In this document: one piece after another, positions 24,314-33,571 of the stretch | How the letters are laid out: the number at the start of each line of letters is the position of its first letter | Position numbering within the stretch: the first letter of the stretch is position 1 | Origin: Acidobacteria bacterium 28-1 | GTDB lineage: Bacteria; Acidobacteriota; Blastocatellia; Pyrinomonadales; Pyrinomonadaceae | Assembly: GCA_002050365.1 (NCBI GenBank) | Contig: MWYZ01000086.1 | Span: 60,780 to 124,779 of the forward strand | Direction: 5' to 3' | Length of the DNA stretch: 64,000 nt | Position numbers and translations under genes: made by a program | Notes under the pieces: model-generated | What the model saw: the letters and a program-made list of their open reading frames with translations, nothing else | What the model was told of the DNA's origin: nothing | The model's database searches: none

Positions 24314-25272
24314 CGATAATAATATCCGCGCGGATGTTCGATTTTGACATCCGGATTGGTACTGGTAACTTGAATTTTGTAATAGTCTTTTCTCAAATGA
24401 GTCGAAAGATAGGTCAGTGCAAATTGTCGATTTAAAGCTCTGTTTAAGTCTTCAAAAAACGGTTCAAAGGAAATCGGCGCAATTGTGCCTTGAAAAAATG
24501 CGCGTCCGCCAGTTTCATCCGAAAGCCTTTCGAGCGAACCTTGTCCGTTCAAAACGAGCAGCGAATTTCCATTGCCCGTCAAACTTGCCGGCGAATAAAA
24601 CGAATAAACCGCCACACTTTTTCTCTGCGCCCGAAGAACGGCGCGGTCAAGGTCAAGGCTTTGTGTCGGAGTTGAACTTTCGAGACCGCGCGAAACGTCC
24701 AAACCGTCAGACACAAGCAAAATCGCGCGTCTGCCGGTCGGCAAAGCATCAAATCGCTTGAGCGCTTCTTCAACCTGTTGGAAAGGACTGCTCGGCGCAG
24801 TCGCCGAACTTCCCGTCACAATCCGCAGAGATTTCGCCGCTTTTTCCAAATCATCAGTAAATTTTTGGCGAACTTGAATCGTTCCGCTTCGCAGGTAAGC
24901 CACCATCACGCGCGAGCCTTGCGGCAGTTGGCGTATAAAATCTCGCAATTCGCCGAGCTTAAGATTAGCCTCGGAAGTTAAATCGTCTTGAATCAAAACG
25001 GCTAAAGCCAGCGGCGTGTTGCTGACACTGCGGATTGATAAAATGACTTGATTGTCGCCGTCTTCTTTGACCTGCAAATCGCCGGCTTGGACGAGTTCTC
25101 CCGTTTGATTTTCCTTTAGCTCTTTTTTTGTAAAAATCGAAATTGGAATCGTCATCGTGCGAACTCGGTCATCCTGTTTTTTTGGAGGCTTTTTCTGAGA
25201 TAAACCGACGCCCGAGAAAAACGTGGTGAAAAGTAAGAGAACGAACAATTTTGCGGAATTTTGTTTCAACAT
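24310..25272 (-). CDS. secreted VWA-domain protein of the acidobacterial VWFA-related type
   Basis: 320 residues from ATG 25272, with a signal peptide (MLKQNSAKLFVLLLFTTFFSG). The layout TIPISIFTKKELKENQTGELVQAGDLQVKEDG, then LAVLIQDDLTSEANLKLGELRDFI, RAILLVSDGLDVSRG and FALTYLSTHLRKDYYKIQV is that of the VWFA-related family that is expanded in Acidobacteriota. The MIDAS motif is degenerate (QDD-T-S instead of DxSxS). The role is unknown, probably adhesion or protein-protein contact in the periplasm or at the surface. An in-frame start at 25287 adds five residues. Confidence 0.88.
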   Translation of the reverse strand: MLKQNSAKLFVLLLFTTFFSGVGLSQKKPPKKQDDRVRTMTIPISIFTKKELKENQTGELVQAGDLQVKEDGDNQVILSIRSVSNTPLALAVLIQDDLTSEANLKLGELRDFIRQLPQGSRVMVAYLRSGTIQVRQKFTDDLEKAAKSLRIVTGSSATAPSSPFQQVEEALKRFDALPTGRRAILLVSDGLDVSRGLESSTPTQSLDLDRAVLRAQRKSVAVYSFYSPASLTGNGNSLLVLNGQGSLERLSDETGGRAFFQGTIAPISFEPFFEDLNRALNRQFALTYLSTHLRKDYYKIQVTSTNPDVKIEHPRGYYYR

Positions 25273-25404
25273 ACACACCTTTTGCAAATCTGCGCTAAAA
25301 TCTTGTTTCGCATTTGATATTACAATTTTTTATTGGAACTGAAATTTTATGATGCGGCAAATTTGAATAAAGTTTGTAGAGTTTGTAATGTAAAACCGTA
25401 AATA

Positions 25405-26184
25405 ATGAACGAATTACAACCGAGATACGAAATTACGCGCAAGGATTTGGCAAAAAACAAAGCGTTAAAATACGGCGCGTGGCTGGTGCCTGCGCTCCTT
25501 GCGATTGTGCCTGCGCTGGTGTTTTTTATTCTATTTTTGTTCTCCAGCGCAACGCCGACTGCTTTTACTTTTCTTTTCTTTAGTTTGATTTCACTCGTCG
25601 GCGGACTTCTGCTCGGTTTAATTTTTACGGGCGGAATTTTTTATTATCGTTCGCGTTGGCTGGCAGATGTGCGGGAACGGCTTGCGGTTGACGGCATAAA
25701 GGCAAACGAAGTCGAATGGTTTCAACACGAACTTACAACCACTGAAAAAAAATCGCTTAAAGAAATCGAAGCGAAGGATTTACTTCTGGCGGACGCTTTC
25801 CGCGATACTTTGGCAGCGCGTCTGACGGCGACGCGAATTTTAAAGTCGAGCAAACACGAAATTCTGCTCGTCGAGCGGCGGCGGAATAAATTGAAATATC
25901 TCAAATCGGAAAACTCGGCGAATTTACAGGAAGAGCTAAAAACCGACCGCGAAAAACTCTCGAAAATAAAATCGGATGCCGAAGAAATGCGCGTCGAAGC
26001 CGAAACCCGTCTGCAAATGATTGAAGCCGCATCGCGTCGCGGCGGAAGCGTCGCCGACACGGAACTTGCGTTGAAAAAACTCTCGGCGCGGACTGCCGAA
26101 CTGCCGCTTGCTCTGGAATCGGCAAAAATGGAAGACGAATTTAGAAAAGAATTCGAGAAAGAATTGGATAAAAGGGAAGTTTAA
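25405..26184 (+). CDS. membrane-anchored coiled-coil protein
   Basis: 259 residues, not recognised. A basic N-terminus leads to two membrane spans (WLVPALLAIVPALVFFILFLFSS and FLFFSLISLVGGLLLGLIFTGGIFYY). A cytoplasmic region of ~160 residues follows, rich in Lys, Glu, Ala and Arg with heptad spacing (LQEELKTDREKLSKIKSDAEE, then ADTELALKKLSARTAEL), probably a long coiled coil. It is followed by the palindrome at 26201, which probably ends its transcript. Confidence 0.65.
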   Translation: MNELQPRYEITRKDLAKNKALKYGAWLVPALLAIVPALVFFILFLFSSATPTAFTFLFFSLISLVGGLLLGLIFTGGIFYYRSRWLADVRERLAVDGIKANEVEWFQHELTTTEKKSLKEIEAKDLLLADAFRDTLAARLTATRILKSSKHEILLVERRRNKLKYLKSENSANLQEELKTDREKLSKIKSDAEEMRVEAETRLQMIEAASRRGGSVADTELALKKLSARTAELPLALESAKMEDEFRKEFEKELDKREV

Positions 26185-26200
26185 CGGAAAACATAATATG

Positions 26201-26272
26201 AGTTTTGAGTTCCGTCTTTAGACGGCTTTTGTTATTAAGAGCCTGCTAAAGCAGGAACTCAAAACTTTTTTC
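26201..26272 (+). terminator. composite palindrome ending in a T run
   Basis: AGTTTTGAGTTCC (26201-26213) pairs with GGAACTCAAAACT (26254-26266). Nested inside are two mini-hairpins, CGTCTTTAGACG and CCTGCTAAAGCAGG, so the whole can fold as a three-way junction. A run of T follows the right arm. It can serve as a terminator, but its two-hairpin design also looks like a mobile REP-like element. Confidence 0.65.
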
Positions 26273-26294
26273 CGAAAAATCAATAAGCGATTGT

Positions 26295-27164
26295 ATGCTT
26301 GAAACGAAGCAGCTTCAAAATTTAAACCGAAAAGATTGTGAAACCGCGCTTGTGCCAACCGTCGAAGAAGTCGCCGTACTAAATTTCAACGAAAAAATAG
26401 GATACAAATTAGTCGCTCGGATGAATCGAGGCGCGTGGAAACGCTTCTGGACTTTCTGCCAAAGACATATCGGTTCGCTTTGGATTTATTTGGCGACTTA
26501 TAATTTGATGAATGTTTTCGGCTTGGAGAATTTCGAGAAAACCGATGCCGGCAAACCGCTTCTGCTCGTCGCCAATCACCGTTCATTTTTCGATATGTAT
26601 ACGGTGTCATCGGTTCTTTTTCGCCGCACGACGCGCCCTATGAAATTATACTTTCCCGTCCGCGCCAAGTTTTTTTACGATTCACCGGTAGGTTGGTTCG
26701 TTAATTTCATAATGGGCTGGTTTTCAATGTTTCCGCCGTTTTTTCGTGAAGATAGAGCGGTCAAAAAACGCGAATTCGATAAGTTTTCGATGCGGAAATT
26801 GACTGACATCTGCTCGCGCGGCGAAGCGCACGTCATCGGTTTTCACCCGGAAGGAAAACGTAATTTATCCAACGACGCTTACAATTTTCTGCCCGCGCAA
26901 ACCGGAGTCGGAAAAATCATTATGGCTTCGCGCCCGCAAGTCGTTCCCGTTTTTATCGCCGGCTTAGGGAATGATTTGCCGAAACAGATTCTAGGAAACT
27001 GGCGCGGCGGCGAGCCGATTCGCATTTACCTCGGCGAACCGATTGATTTATCGGAATTTTATGATAAGCGCGACAGCCTGCGAACACACAAAGAAATCGC
27101 CGATTTTTTGATGGCGAAAATCGGAGAGCTTGCGGAAAAAGATAAAGCTAGTTTTGGAAAATGA
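26295..27164 (+). CDS. 1-acyl-sn-glycerol-3-phosphate acyltransferase family protein (PlsC-like)
   Basis: 289 residues. The acyltransferase motifs are NHRSFFD (His95, Asp100) and FHPEGKRN (motif III), with FFREDRAVKKREFDKF between. It transfers acyl groups to lysophosphatidate or a related lipid at the inner membrane. Compared with E. coli PlsC it has a longer N-terminus (~85 residues before motif I). The MFS exporter gene follows 49 bp downstream, so an operon is possible. Confidence 0.87.
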   Translation: MLETKQLQNLNRKDCETALVPTVEEVAVLNFNEKIGYKLVARMNRGAWKRFWTFCQRHIGSLWIYLATYNLMNVFGLENFEKTDAGKPLLLVANHRSFFDMYTVSSVLFRRTTRPMKLYFPVRAKFFYDSPVGWFVNFIMGWFSMFPPFFREDRAVKKREFDKFSMRKLTDICSRGEAHVIGFHPEGKRNLSNDAYNFLPAQTGVGKIIMASRPQVVPVFIAGLGNDLPKQILGNWRGGEPIRIYLGEPIDLSEFYDKRDSLRTHKEIADFLMAKIGELAEKDKASFGK

Positions 27165-27213
27165 ATTGTTTTCATTAGAACTTGGCAGTCGAAAAATTAA
27201 AAATTAGAAAGTA

Positions 27214-28890
27214 TTGGAAATAACGGGAGAGCGGACACGCGTGGAAGGAAAATTTGAAAAACAAATTGTTGAAAAGGAAAAACCGCGACTTGAAATGTCC
27301 TCGCGTCGTCGTTGGGCGGTAACGGCTGGCGTGATGACGGGAATGTTTATTGCCGCGCTTGAGGCGACCGTCGTCGGCACGGCAATGCCGACCGTGATTG
27401 CTTCGCTCGGCGGATTAAACCATTACAGTTGGGTGTTTTCCGCTTATCTCGTAACCTCGACCGTAACCGTTCCGGTTTGGGGGAAACTTTCCGATTTATA
27501 CGGACGAAGGCTTTTATATCAAATCGGAATTATAATTTTTCTAATCGGCACGATGCTTTCGGGAATGTCCGGCTCGATGACGCAGTTGATAATTTTTCGT
27601 GCCGTTCAAGGTCTCGGCGCCGGCGCTCTCGTTCCGCTTGGAATGACGATTATCGGCGATATTTTTACTTTGCAGGAACGCGCCAAAATGCAGGCATATT
27701 TCAGCGGAGTTTGGGGACTTTCAAGCGTCGTCGGTCCGATTGTGGGCGGTTTTATCACCGACCAAATTTCATGGCGTTGGGTGTTTTTTATAAATATACC
27801 GGTCGGAATCGCTGCCGCATTAATAATCGGTTTTGCCTTAAAAGAGCCGAAATATCACGAAAAACCGTCAATTGATTATGCGGGCGCGGGACTTTTGATG
27901 ATTGCCATTAGCCTTTTAATGTTGGCGACGGTCGAAGGCGGCACTTCTCTGACAACACTTTTTTCGCCCGACAACGTTTTGATTTTCGCGGCTGCCTTTA
28001 TCCTTTTGCTGGTGTTCGTTTTAGTCGAGAAGAAAGCAGCTGACCCACTAATTCCTTTCAAACTTTTCAAAAATAGAACAGTTTCTGTTTCCGTCACCGC
28101 AGGGTTTTTAGCGGGCGTGGCGATGTTCGGCGCAATTTCGTTCATTCCGCTTTTTGCACAAGGCGCGTTGGGTTCGACTGCCACCGAAGCCGGCTCGCTT
28201 TTGACACCTCTGATGCTGAGTTGGGTTTTAATGTCCGTTGTAGGCGGAAGATTGCTTTTAAAAGTCGGTTATCGCTCAATCAGTATAGTCGGATTTGTTA
28301 TATTGACCGCCGGGTTTATTTTTCTCGCGCTCTTCCAAAGAGAAACTGCACGCTTTTGGCTTTATCTTGATTTAGTGTTAATCGGAGCCGGACTCGGACT
28401 CACGATGTTGACGCTTTTAATTGCCGTTCAGCAAGCGGTTGAACGCACGCAGCTCGGCATCGCCACGTCGCTTAATCAATTTTCCAGAGCCATCGGCGGC
28501 GCATTCGGCGTAGCAATTATGGGCGCGTTTCTAACCGCCGGTTTAGCCGCTCAATTAAACCACGCAGCGCAAAGCGGAAACGCATTTTTAACCGTCGAAC
28601 AAGCCGCTGAATTCGCTTCAAATCCGAATGCGTTGATTGACCCGCAGGCAAAAGCAAATTTGCCCGTTGAAACTTTAGATATTTTGCAGGAAGCTATGGC
28701 AGCTTCGATTCACCGCGTTTTTTGGGTTGGAGCGATTCTTTCAGGGCTTGCTTTATTGATTGCGTTTTTCCTGCCTAGACAAGATGAATCGGAAAAACAC
28801 GCAACTGACGGCGATGCGGGAGAAAAAATGTTAATGGCGGAACAGACGATGATTAATAAACGAAATCAACCGTCAGCGACGAACAATTAA
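27214..28890 (+). CDS. DHA2-family MFS multidrug exporter (14 spans)
   Basis: 558 residues from TTG 27214; GTG 27241 (ten codons in) is an equally good start, with GGGAGAG upstream of it. The fold is the EmrB/QacA type: GMFIAALEATVVGTAMPTVIASLGG with the antiporter-specific motif D1, the motif A region WGKLSDLYGRR, and a motif C-like SVVGPIVGGFITD. Fourteen hydrophobic segments can be counted, with an extra periplasmic stretch before the last span. It should export drugs or lipophilic compounds against protons. No EmrA-like adaptor is encoded nearby. Confidence 0.92.
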   Translation: MEITGERTRVEGKFEKQIVEKEKPRLEMSSRRRWAVTAGVMTGMFIAALEATVVGTAMPTVIASLGGLNHYSWVFSAYLVTSTVTVPVWGKLSDLYGRRLLYQIGIIIFLIGTMLSGMSGSMTQLIIFRAVQGLGAGALVPLGMTIIGDIFTLQERAKMQAYFSGVWGLSSVVGPIVGGFITDQISWRWVFFINIPVGIAAALIIGFALKEPKYHEKPSIDYAGAGLLMIAISLLMLATVEGGTSLTTLFSPDNVLIFAAAFILLLVFVLVEKKAADPLIPFKLFKNRTVSVSVTAGFLAGVAMFGAISFIPLFAQGALGSTATEAGSLLTPLMLSWVLMSVVGGRLLLKVGYRSISIVGFVILTAGFIFLALFQRETARFWLYLDLVLIGAGLGLTMLTLLIAVQQAVERTQLGIATSLNQFSRAIGGAFGVAIMGAFLTAGLAAQLNHAAQSGNAFLTVEQAAEFASNPNALIDPQAKANLPVETLDILQEAMAASIHRVFWVGAILSGLALLIAFFLPRQDESEKHATDGDAGEKMLMAEQTMINKRNQPSATNN

Positions 28891-28897
28891 AATCGAA

Positions 28898-30001
28898 TTA
28901 TTCGTAACTCAAAGCCTCAACCGCATCGAGCCGCGCCGCCCGAAGCGCGGGATAAAGCGCGCCGATTGCACCGCCGATTAACCCGGCGATGAGTGTTACT
29001 GCGACAACAAAGGGACTGATTTCAACTTCCAAAGTCGTAACTCGCCTTAATATAAATCGCAGAACTATCGTCAAAATAATTCCGCTGACAATCCCGATAA
29101 AACTTATCAGAAGTGCTTCCTGCGCGATAATCCACGCAATCGAAGCATTCGACATTCCCAGAGATTTCATAATACCGATTTGTCTGGTGCGCTCAGTGAC
29201 GGTCGTGTACATTGTTAATAAAATCACCAGTGCGCTGATGACCGCCGCCACGCCAATAATTACGTTCAGAAAAACATTGAGCGCGGGAATGCCCTGCATA
29301 TAAAGTTCTTCTAAATCTTTGGTGAGTAGAATTTGATTGTCGGAAAATGTTTTGTGAAGCTGTTCGGCGACTTGTTCCGGCGCGAAACCGTCTTTGACTT
29401 TGATTAAAAATGCCGACGCTTTGTCTTCGCCGCCGAGTTGTTTCTGCATTGCGGCAAGCGGGATTTTTATTCGCGCACCGGCAGCCGGCTCGTAAGTTCC
29501 GACAATCTTAAAATCGCGTTCATAAAGTTTAATCGTCTCGCCGAGCTTTATTTTTTTCTGTTTTTGCCAGCCCGTATCAATAATCGCCACATCGCCGTCG
29601 GCGGGAAGTTTTTCCCCTTCGATAATTTTAAGTCCGGCAACATTGGCGTATTGTTCAAAATTTATACCGTCAATTAGACGATTTCCCGAATTGCTGTCGC
29701 TTGCCGAAACCGAGTTTTGACCAACCGGAACGACCGTTTTAACGCCTTCGATTTTCTCTAAATCCTTTGCCAGCGAAATCGGCAAACGGAATGATTCCGA
29801 GCCGCTGATGCCGAGCGTCCCCGAAGCGCGAAACATAATCTCCGCGCCGACATTCGCTTCGCGGCTGGCGCGTTCGCGCATCGAGCCATTGGCTAAACCA
29901 ATAGTAAAAACAATTAAAAGAACGCCGACCGCAATACCCAAAATGCTGACGACCGTCCGCACCGGGCGATGAAGCATATTGGAGAAAACGAGATTGTTCA
30001 T
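28898..30001 (-). CDS. FtsX/MacB-like ABC transporter permease
   Basis: 367 residues. It has the MacB/LolCE plan: a first span (TVVSILGIAVGVLLIVFTIGL), a large periplasmic MacB_PCD domain (residues ~40-240), then three spans in the FtsX domain (LNVFLNVIIGVAAVISALVILL, ALLISFIGIVSGIILTIVL, VAVTLIAGLIGGAIGALYPALRA). No ATPase or adaptor gene lies beside it, so its ATPase must be encoded elsewhere. A perfect 32-bp inverted repeat lies upstream of its start. Confidence 0.9.
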   Translation of the reverse strand: MNNLVFSNMLHRPVRTVVSILGIAVGVLLIVFTIGLANGSMRERASREANVGAEIMFRASGTLGISGSESFRLPISLAKDLEKIEGVKTVVPVGQNSVSASDSNSGNRLIDGINFEQYANVAGLKIIEGEKLPADGDVAIIDTGWQKQKKIKLGETIKLYERDFKIVGTYEPAAGARIKIPLAAMQKQLGGEDKASAFLIKVKDGFAPEQVAEQLHKTFSDNQILLTKDLEELYMQGIPALNVFLNVIIGVAAVISALVILLTMYTTVTERTRQIGIMKSLGMSNASIAWIIAQEALLISFIGIVSGIILTIVLRFILRRVTTLEVEISPFVVAVTLIAGLIGGAIGALYPALRAARLDAVEALSYE

Positions 30002-30010
30002 AAATCTTTA

Positions 30011-30090
30011 AATTACGAATTTCAAATTACGAATTACGAATTGAAGCAATAATTGAAAAATTCGTAATTCGTAATTTGAAATTCGTAATT
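30011..30090. repeat. perfect 32-bp inverted repeat made of ACGAATT heptamers
   Basis: The arm 30011-30042 (heptamers ACGAATT, TCAAATT, ACGAATT, ACGAATT) is the exact reverse complement of 30059-30090, around a 16-nt loop. It fills the gap between two minus-strand genes, the protease and the FtsX permease. Confidence 0.9.
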
Positions 30091-30094
30091 GGCG

Positions 30095-31741
30095 TTATTG
30101 CGCTTTTGGCTGCGCGGCTGAATTGGTATTCGCGCTGGCGGTTTGATTTTGACCGACCGTTTCATTTTTGATTTCTTCGGCTGATTTCCAGCCGGCTTTT
30201 CTCAGTAAGTCAATCGCAAAATTAATCGGCACAGCCATATTTGCCGCATTACTTTCGGTAAAAACGCCGAAGTTGACACCGATAACTTTGCCGCTCTGAC
30301 CGAACAACGGCGCACCGGAACCGCCTTCCGCCGTTTTCGCGTCGTGGACTATTCGGCGCTTGTCTAAATCGGTAATTGCGCCCTGCGTCGTTAGCGGAAC
30401 GATTTTTCTCGATTGAGCGAGAAAATTTATCAACGCTTGGCGCGAGCCGCCAAAACGCGAATTGATAGATTTCGCTTCGTTGTCGTCAACCATCGCTAAA
30501 AGTCTATCAGGTCCATTCGGGTAACCCATCGTGACGACGGTTTTGCCGACCGAAGCCGCGTCCGAATCAGTTTCAAGCGGCAAAACGGGAATATCCGGCG
30601 AAACGAGTTCGGGGTCAATCAAGCCAATCGCCAAATCTTCACGCGAACCTAACTGCCGAATTTTGAGCGGAAACGGTTGCGGAAAATTCGGAAAATAAAT
30701 TACCAGTCGCTTAATCCGCGCCCGACCGTTTGAGTCCCTCATCATTTGCTTGACCAGATCGTCTTCTTGCCACGGCTGAACAACGTGGCGATTGGTAACG
30801 ATATAACCGCCTCCGACGTGAAAGCCGGTGCCGATAAAATCATATTCAACCGCGCTCCCGTTGCCTTCGGTTGTTAAACCCACCTGCGCTACCGGCGGAT
30901 TCATACCTTCTTCGCCTCCCGATTCGGAAGGTTCATACGGGCTTGGCTGAAAGGCTTGCGGGTCGGGATAACGAAGCTGTTTGCCGGTCTTTTTATCAAT
31001 TAAATCATACACGCCGATAATCAGACACACGCCGTTGCCGTACTCGACGCGCAGATTCGGTGCTAAGGACACGGTCTTCATCATATCTTTATTCGATTTG
31101 TCGAGTTGTCCAATCTGCTCGTTGTTCTGACCGAGCTGCTCTTCGAGCTTGCGGACGATTTCCGCTTGCCGTTCGGCTAACTCACGGGTTTTTTGCAGTT
31201 CTTTATTATAGGAAAGACCAAGATAAAAAAGTCCGCTCAACGAACTGACGACGATTGCTAAAACAATCAATTTTGTCAGCCAAGAAATCTCACGCGACAG
31301 CTCGCGGACGAATTCGCGTAAGAAGGCTTTAGCGTCATCGCGCTTCGGAGAAACGGCGGCTTCGAGCGCGGCTGATTCGATAAATTGCGCGATGTGCGGC
31401 TCGCGGTTGGTCGTAATCAGAGAAGATTCTGAGGCGAGTGAAAAAAACGAAAATGAGATATCGGTGTTTGGAATCTTAACTGAATCGCCGTCTTTGACAG
31501 CCATATATCGGCGAATCGGTTTGTCGTTGAAGGTTAAATTCAACGATTCTTGAAAGTTGACGACGCGGTAAACGTCTTCGGCAAATCCGAGTTCGAGCCA
31601 CACGCTTTCGGCAGGAATTTTATCAGTGTGAATCTGCAAATCGGCGGATTCGCTCGCGCCGAGACGGATATTTTCTTCGGAAAATATCTCCGTGCGCTTT
31701 TCCGCCCCGACCGAAACGTGAATGATTATACCGACTGCCAT
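30095..31741 (-). CDS. membrane-anchored trypsin-like serine protease with N-terminal FHA-like domain
   Basis: 548 residues. Residues ~1-105 look like a forkhead-associated domain (NIRLGASESADLQI, then FNDKPIRRYMAVKDGDSVKIPNTDISF). A membrane span follows at ~165-188 (LIVLAIVVSSLSGLFYLGL), then a coiled coil (~190-225). The protease domain has the triad His319 (TNRHVV), Asp369 (REDLAIGL) and Ser475 (EGGSGAPLFG). The FHA part would be cytoplasmic and the protease periplasmic, so it could link phospho-signalling to proteolysis across the membrane. A Thr/Asn/Ala tail closes it. Confidence 0.85.
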   Translation of the reverse strand: MAVGIIIHVSVGAEKRTEIFSEENIRLGASESADLQIHTDKIPAESVWLELGFAEDVYRVVNFQESLNLTFNDKPIRRYMAVKDGDSVKIPNTDISFSFFSLASESSLITTNREPHIAQFIESAALEAAVSPKRDDAKAFLREFVRELSREISWLTKLIVLAIVVSSLSGLFYLGLSYNKELQKTRELAERQAEIVRKLEEQLGQNNEQIGQLDKSNKDMMKTVSLAPNLRVEYGNGVCLIIGVYDLIDKKTGKQLRYPDPQAFQPSPYEPSESGGEEGMNPPVAQVGLTTEGNGSAVEYDFIGTGFHVGGGYIVTNRHVVQPWQEDDLVKQMMRDSNGRARIKRLVIYFPNFPQPFPLKIRQLGSREDLAIGLIDPELVSPDIPVLPLETDSDAASVGKTVVTMGYPNGPDRLLAMVDDNEAKSINSRFGGSRQALINFLAQSRKIVPLTTQGAITDLDKRRIVHDAKTAEGGSGAPLFGQSGKVIGVNFGVFTESNAANMAVPINFAIDLLRKAGWKSAEEIKNETVGQNQTASANTNSAAQPKAQ

Positions 31742-31956
31742 TATTGCTCAAAAATAAATTTAGAAAAGATAATTACCAAACAAATCTTATCATATATGCA
31801 CACAAACAATAGATTTTGACAACGATAAACAAGCACAATTTCTTTGCGTTATATCTATGATGAATTTCGCCTCTTTGACTGTGAAACGGTTTTTTAACCA
31901 AAAGATTGCCAAGTAGAAAACAGATAGCTCGCAGACTGCTTTCTTCGTTCTAAAAT

Positions 31957-33003
31957 TCATTTATTGCGAACATCAAAAAATCTCGCGCGGAAGAGTTTTT
32001 GGCTGTTATTAAAAGTTTCCTTCTCCTCATGTTGACCGCGCCGCAATTCTTTCTGCTCTTTGGCTGGCAGATTAAAAATTCGCTGGCAATTTTCGCCGCA
32101 GCAACCTTGAAATTTGTGATGGCAATTTTCGCACTGGATAAACAACAGATGACACGCCCGGTTTTCGCAGTTTCGGTGCGTATCGCATTTTTCGCCACAT
32201 TGATGGCAATTGCTGATTACATCGTCCGAGATTTGTTCGCCGAGCCGACTGTCAAAGACAAAATTCTTGCCTCTAAATTTATTTTCCAAATTTTTCTCTT
32301 TGACCTGACGAGCATACTCGATAATTCCGCCTTCGAGATGAAAAACCTTTGTAAAACCGTTGTGCATTAAATACGCGCTCGCTTTTTCGCAGCGGATTCC
32401 GCCCGTGCAATACATAATTACGGGTTTGTCTTTTTTGTCTTGAAGCATTTCGACCGCCATCGGCAACTGCTCGCGGAAAGTGTCCGACGGAACTTCGAGC
32501 GCGGTTTCAAAATGCCCGACCTCATACTCGTAATAATTCCGCATATCAACGACGATTGTTTCTGGATTTTCCGTTAGTTCGTTAAATTCTTTCGCACACA
32601 CATATTCACCTTTGCGCTCCATTGTGAAACTTTCATCTTCAATGCCGTCGGCGACAATCTTTTTTCGGACTTTAACATTTAAAACCCAAAACGATTTGCC
32701 GTCGTCTTCAACTGCGACATTCAAACGGATTCCGTCGAGAAACGCATACGAATAAAGATAATTTTTGAACCGTTCAAAGTTTTCGGTCGGAACGCTGATT
32801 TGCGCGTTGATTCCTTCGCGGGCAATATAAACTCTGCCCAAGACATTTAATTCGTTGAGATTTACAAACAGTTCATCTCGGAATTCGTGCGGATTTTCAA
32901 TCGCGTGATAGCGGTAAAACGAAACTGTCGTGCGCGGCGTTGCGTCGGAAAAGATTTGTTCTTTTAATTTGGCTTGGGATGTTGTATTGCGTAGTTCTTC
33001 CAT
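31957..33003 (-). CDS. trhO: tRNA uridine(34) hydroxylase, rhodanese family
   Basis: 348 residues. It has an N-terminal ferredoxin-like domain ([34 protein letters not shown]) and a rhodanese domain with the active-site loop CTGGIRC (Cys199, Cys205). A Cys/His-rich C-terminal region follows ([29 protein letters not shown]). This is the TrhO/YceA plan. TrhO hydroxylates U34 of tRNAs using prephenate-derived chemistry or oxygen. The length is normal for the long form. A hairpin at 33018-33047 sits 15 bases before the start. Confidence 0.94.
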   Translation of the reverse strand: MEELRNTTSQAKLKEQIFSDATPRTTVSFYRYHAIENPHEFRDELFVNLNELNVLGRVYIAREGINAQISVPTENFERFKNYLYSYAFLDGIRLNVAVEDDGKSFWVLNVKVRKKIVADGIEDESFTMERKGEYVCAKEFNELTENPETIVVDMRNYYEYEVGHFETALEVPSDTFREQLPMAVEMLQDKKDKPVIMYCTGGIRCEKASAYLMHNGFTKVFHLEGGIIEYARQVKEKNLENKFRGKNFVFDSRLGEQISDDVISNCHQCGEKCDTHRNCENRACHLLFIQCENCHHKFQGCCGENCQRIFNLPAKEQKELRRGQHEEKETFNNSQKLFRARFFDVRNK

Positions 33004-33017
33004 ATATGAAAAATCTG

Positions 33018-33047
33018 AAAAGCCGCGAAACTTCTCTCACGGCTTTT
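33018..33047 (-). promoter_or_regulatory. stem-loop in the trhO leader
   Basis: AAAAGCCG (33018-33025) pairs with CGGCTTTT (33040-33047) around a 14-nt loop, just upstream of the trhO start on the minus strand, with TTTT following the stem in that direction. It could be an attenuator or the end of an upstream transcript. Confidence 0.4.
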
Positions 33048-33165
33048 AATTCTAAACAAATTTTACGAAAAATTTAAGCTGATTTCGGTAGATTTTTTAT
33101 ATAATGTTTCCAACCAGATAAAAGTTTTTCCAAGACAATTTCTATACAGCCGTTTTGAACGTGCG

Positions 33166-33258
33166 ATGCGGGAACTTAGTAAGTTAGAATTAAGCGAAAC
33201 GGCAAAAGATAAATATTTGATGGAAAATCACCGTCTAAAATTTCAGAGGGAGAATTGA
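33166..33258 (+). CDS. possible 30-residue upstream peptide
   Basis: An ATG frame of 30 codons (MRELSKLELSETAKDKYLME start, charged and helical) ends in TGA at 33256-33258, next to the GAGGGAGA ribosome site of the following membrane gene. The close packing suggests coupling, but there is no clear ribosome site of its own. It could be chance or a decayed gene. Confidence 0.25.
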   Translation: MRELSKLELSETAKDKYLMENHRLKFQREN

Positions 33259-33266
33259 AGTTAAAA

Positions 33267-33560
33267 ATGAACAATACATCAAACAATTTAGACGAAAATT
33301 CAAAAGCGGCGAAGATTAATAACACGATGCGTATCGTTTGGATAATTCTCATTACTGTTTTTTCCGCGGTAATTTTGTGGCGCGTCTACGAATGGTCAAA
33401 CGGACAAGGCAATCTGCGCGACATTTTATCGCCGTTAGGAATGATTTTTATCGGGTTGGGAATAATCGTTCGTCCGCATAATAGGGTTTTGTCTTATTCC
33501 ATGACGGGTATTGCCGCGATTCTGGTGGTTACCGGATTGGTGTTGGCATTTAAATATTGA
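33267..33560 (+). CDS. small membrane protein, three spans
   Basis: 97 residues from ATG 33267; a TTG at 33255 is closer to the GAGGGAG site and would add four residues. Hydrophobic helices: MRIVWIILITVFSAVILW, LGMIFIGLGIIV and MTGIAAILVVTGLVLAF. The N-terminal 18 residues are polar and Asn-rich. Not recognised. Confidence 0.55.
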   Translation: MNNTSNNLDENSKAAKINNTMRIVWIILITVFSAVILWRVYEWSNGQGNLRDILSPLGMIFIGLGIIVRPHNRVLSYSMTGIAAILVVTGLVLAFKY

Positions 33561-33571
33561 GCGAATGGAAT

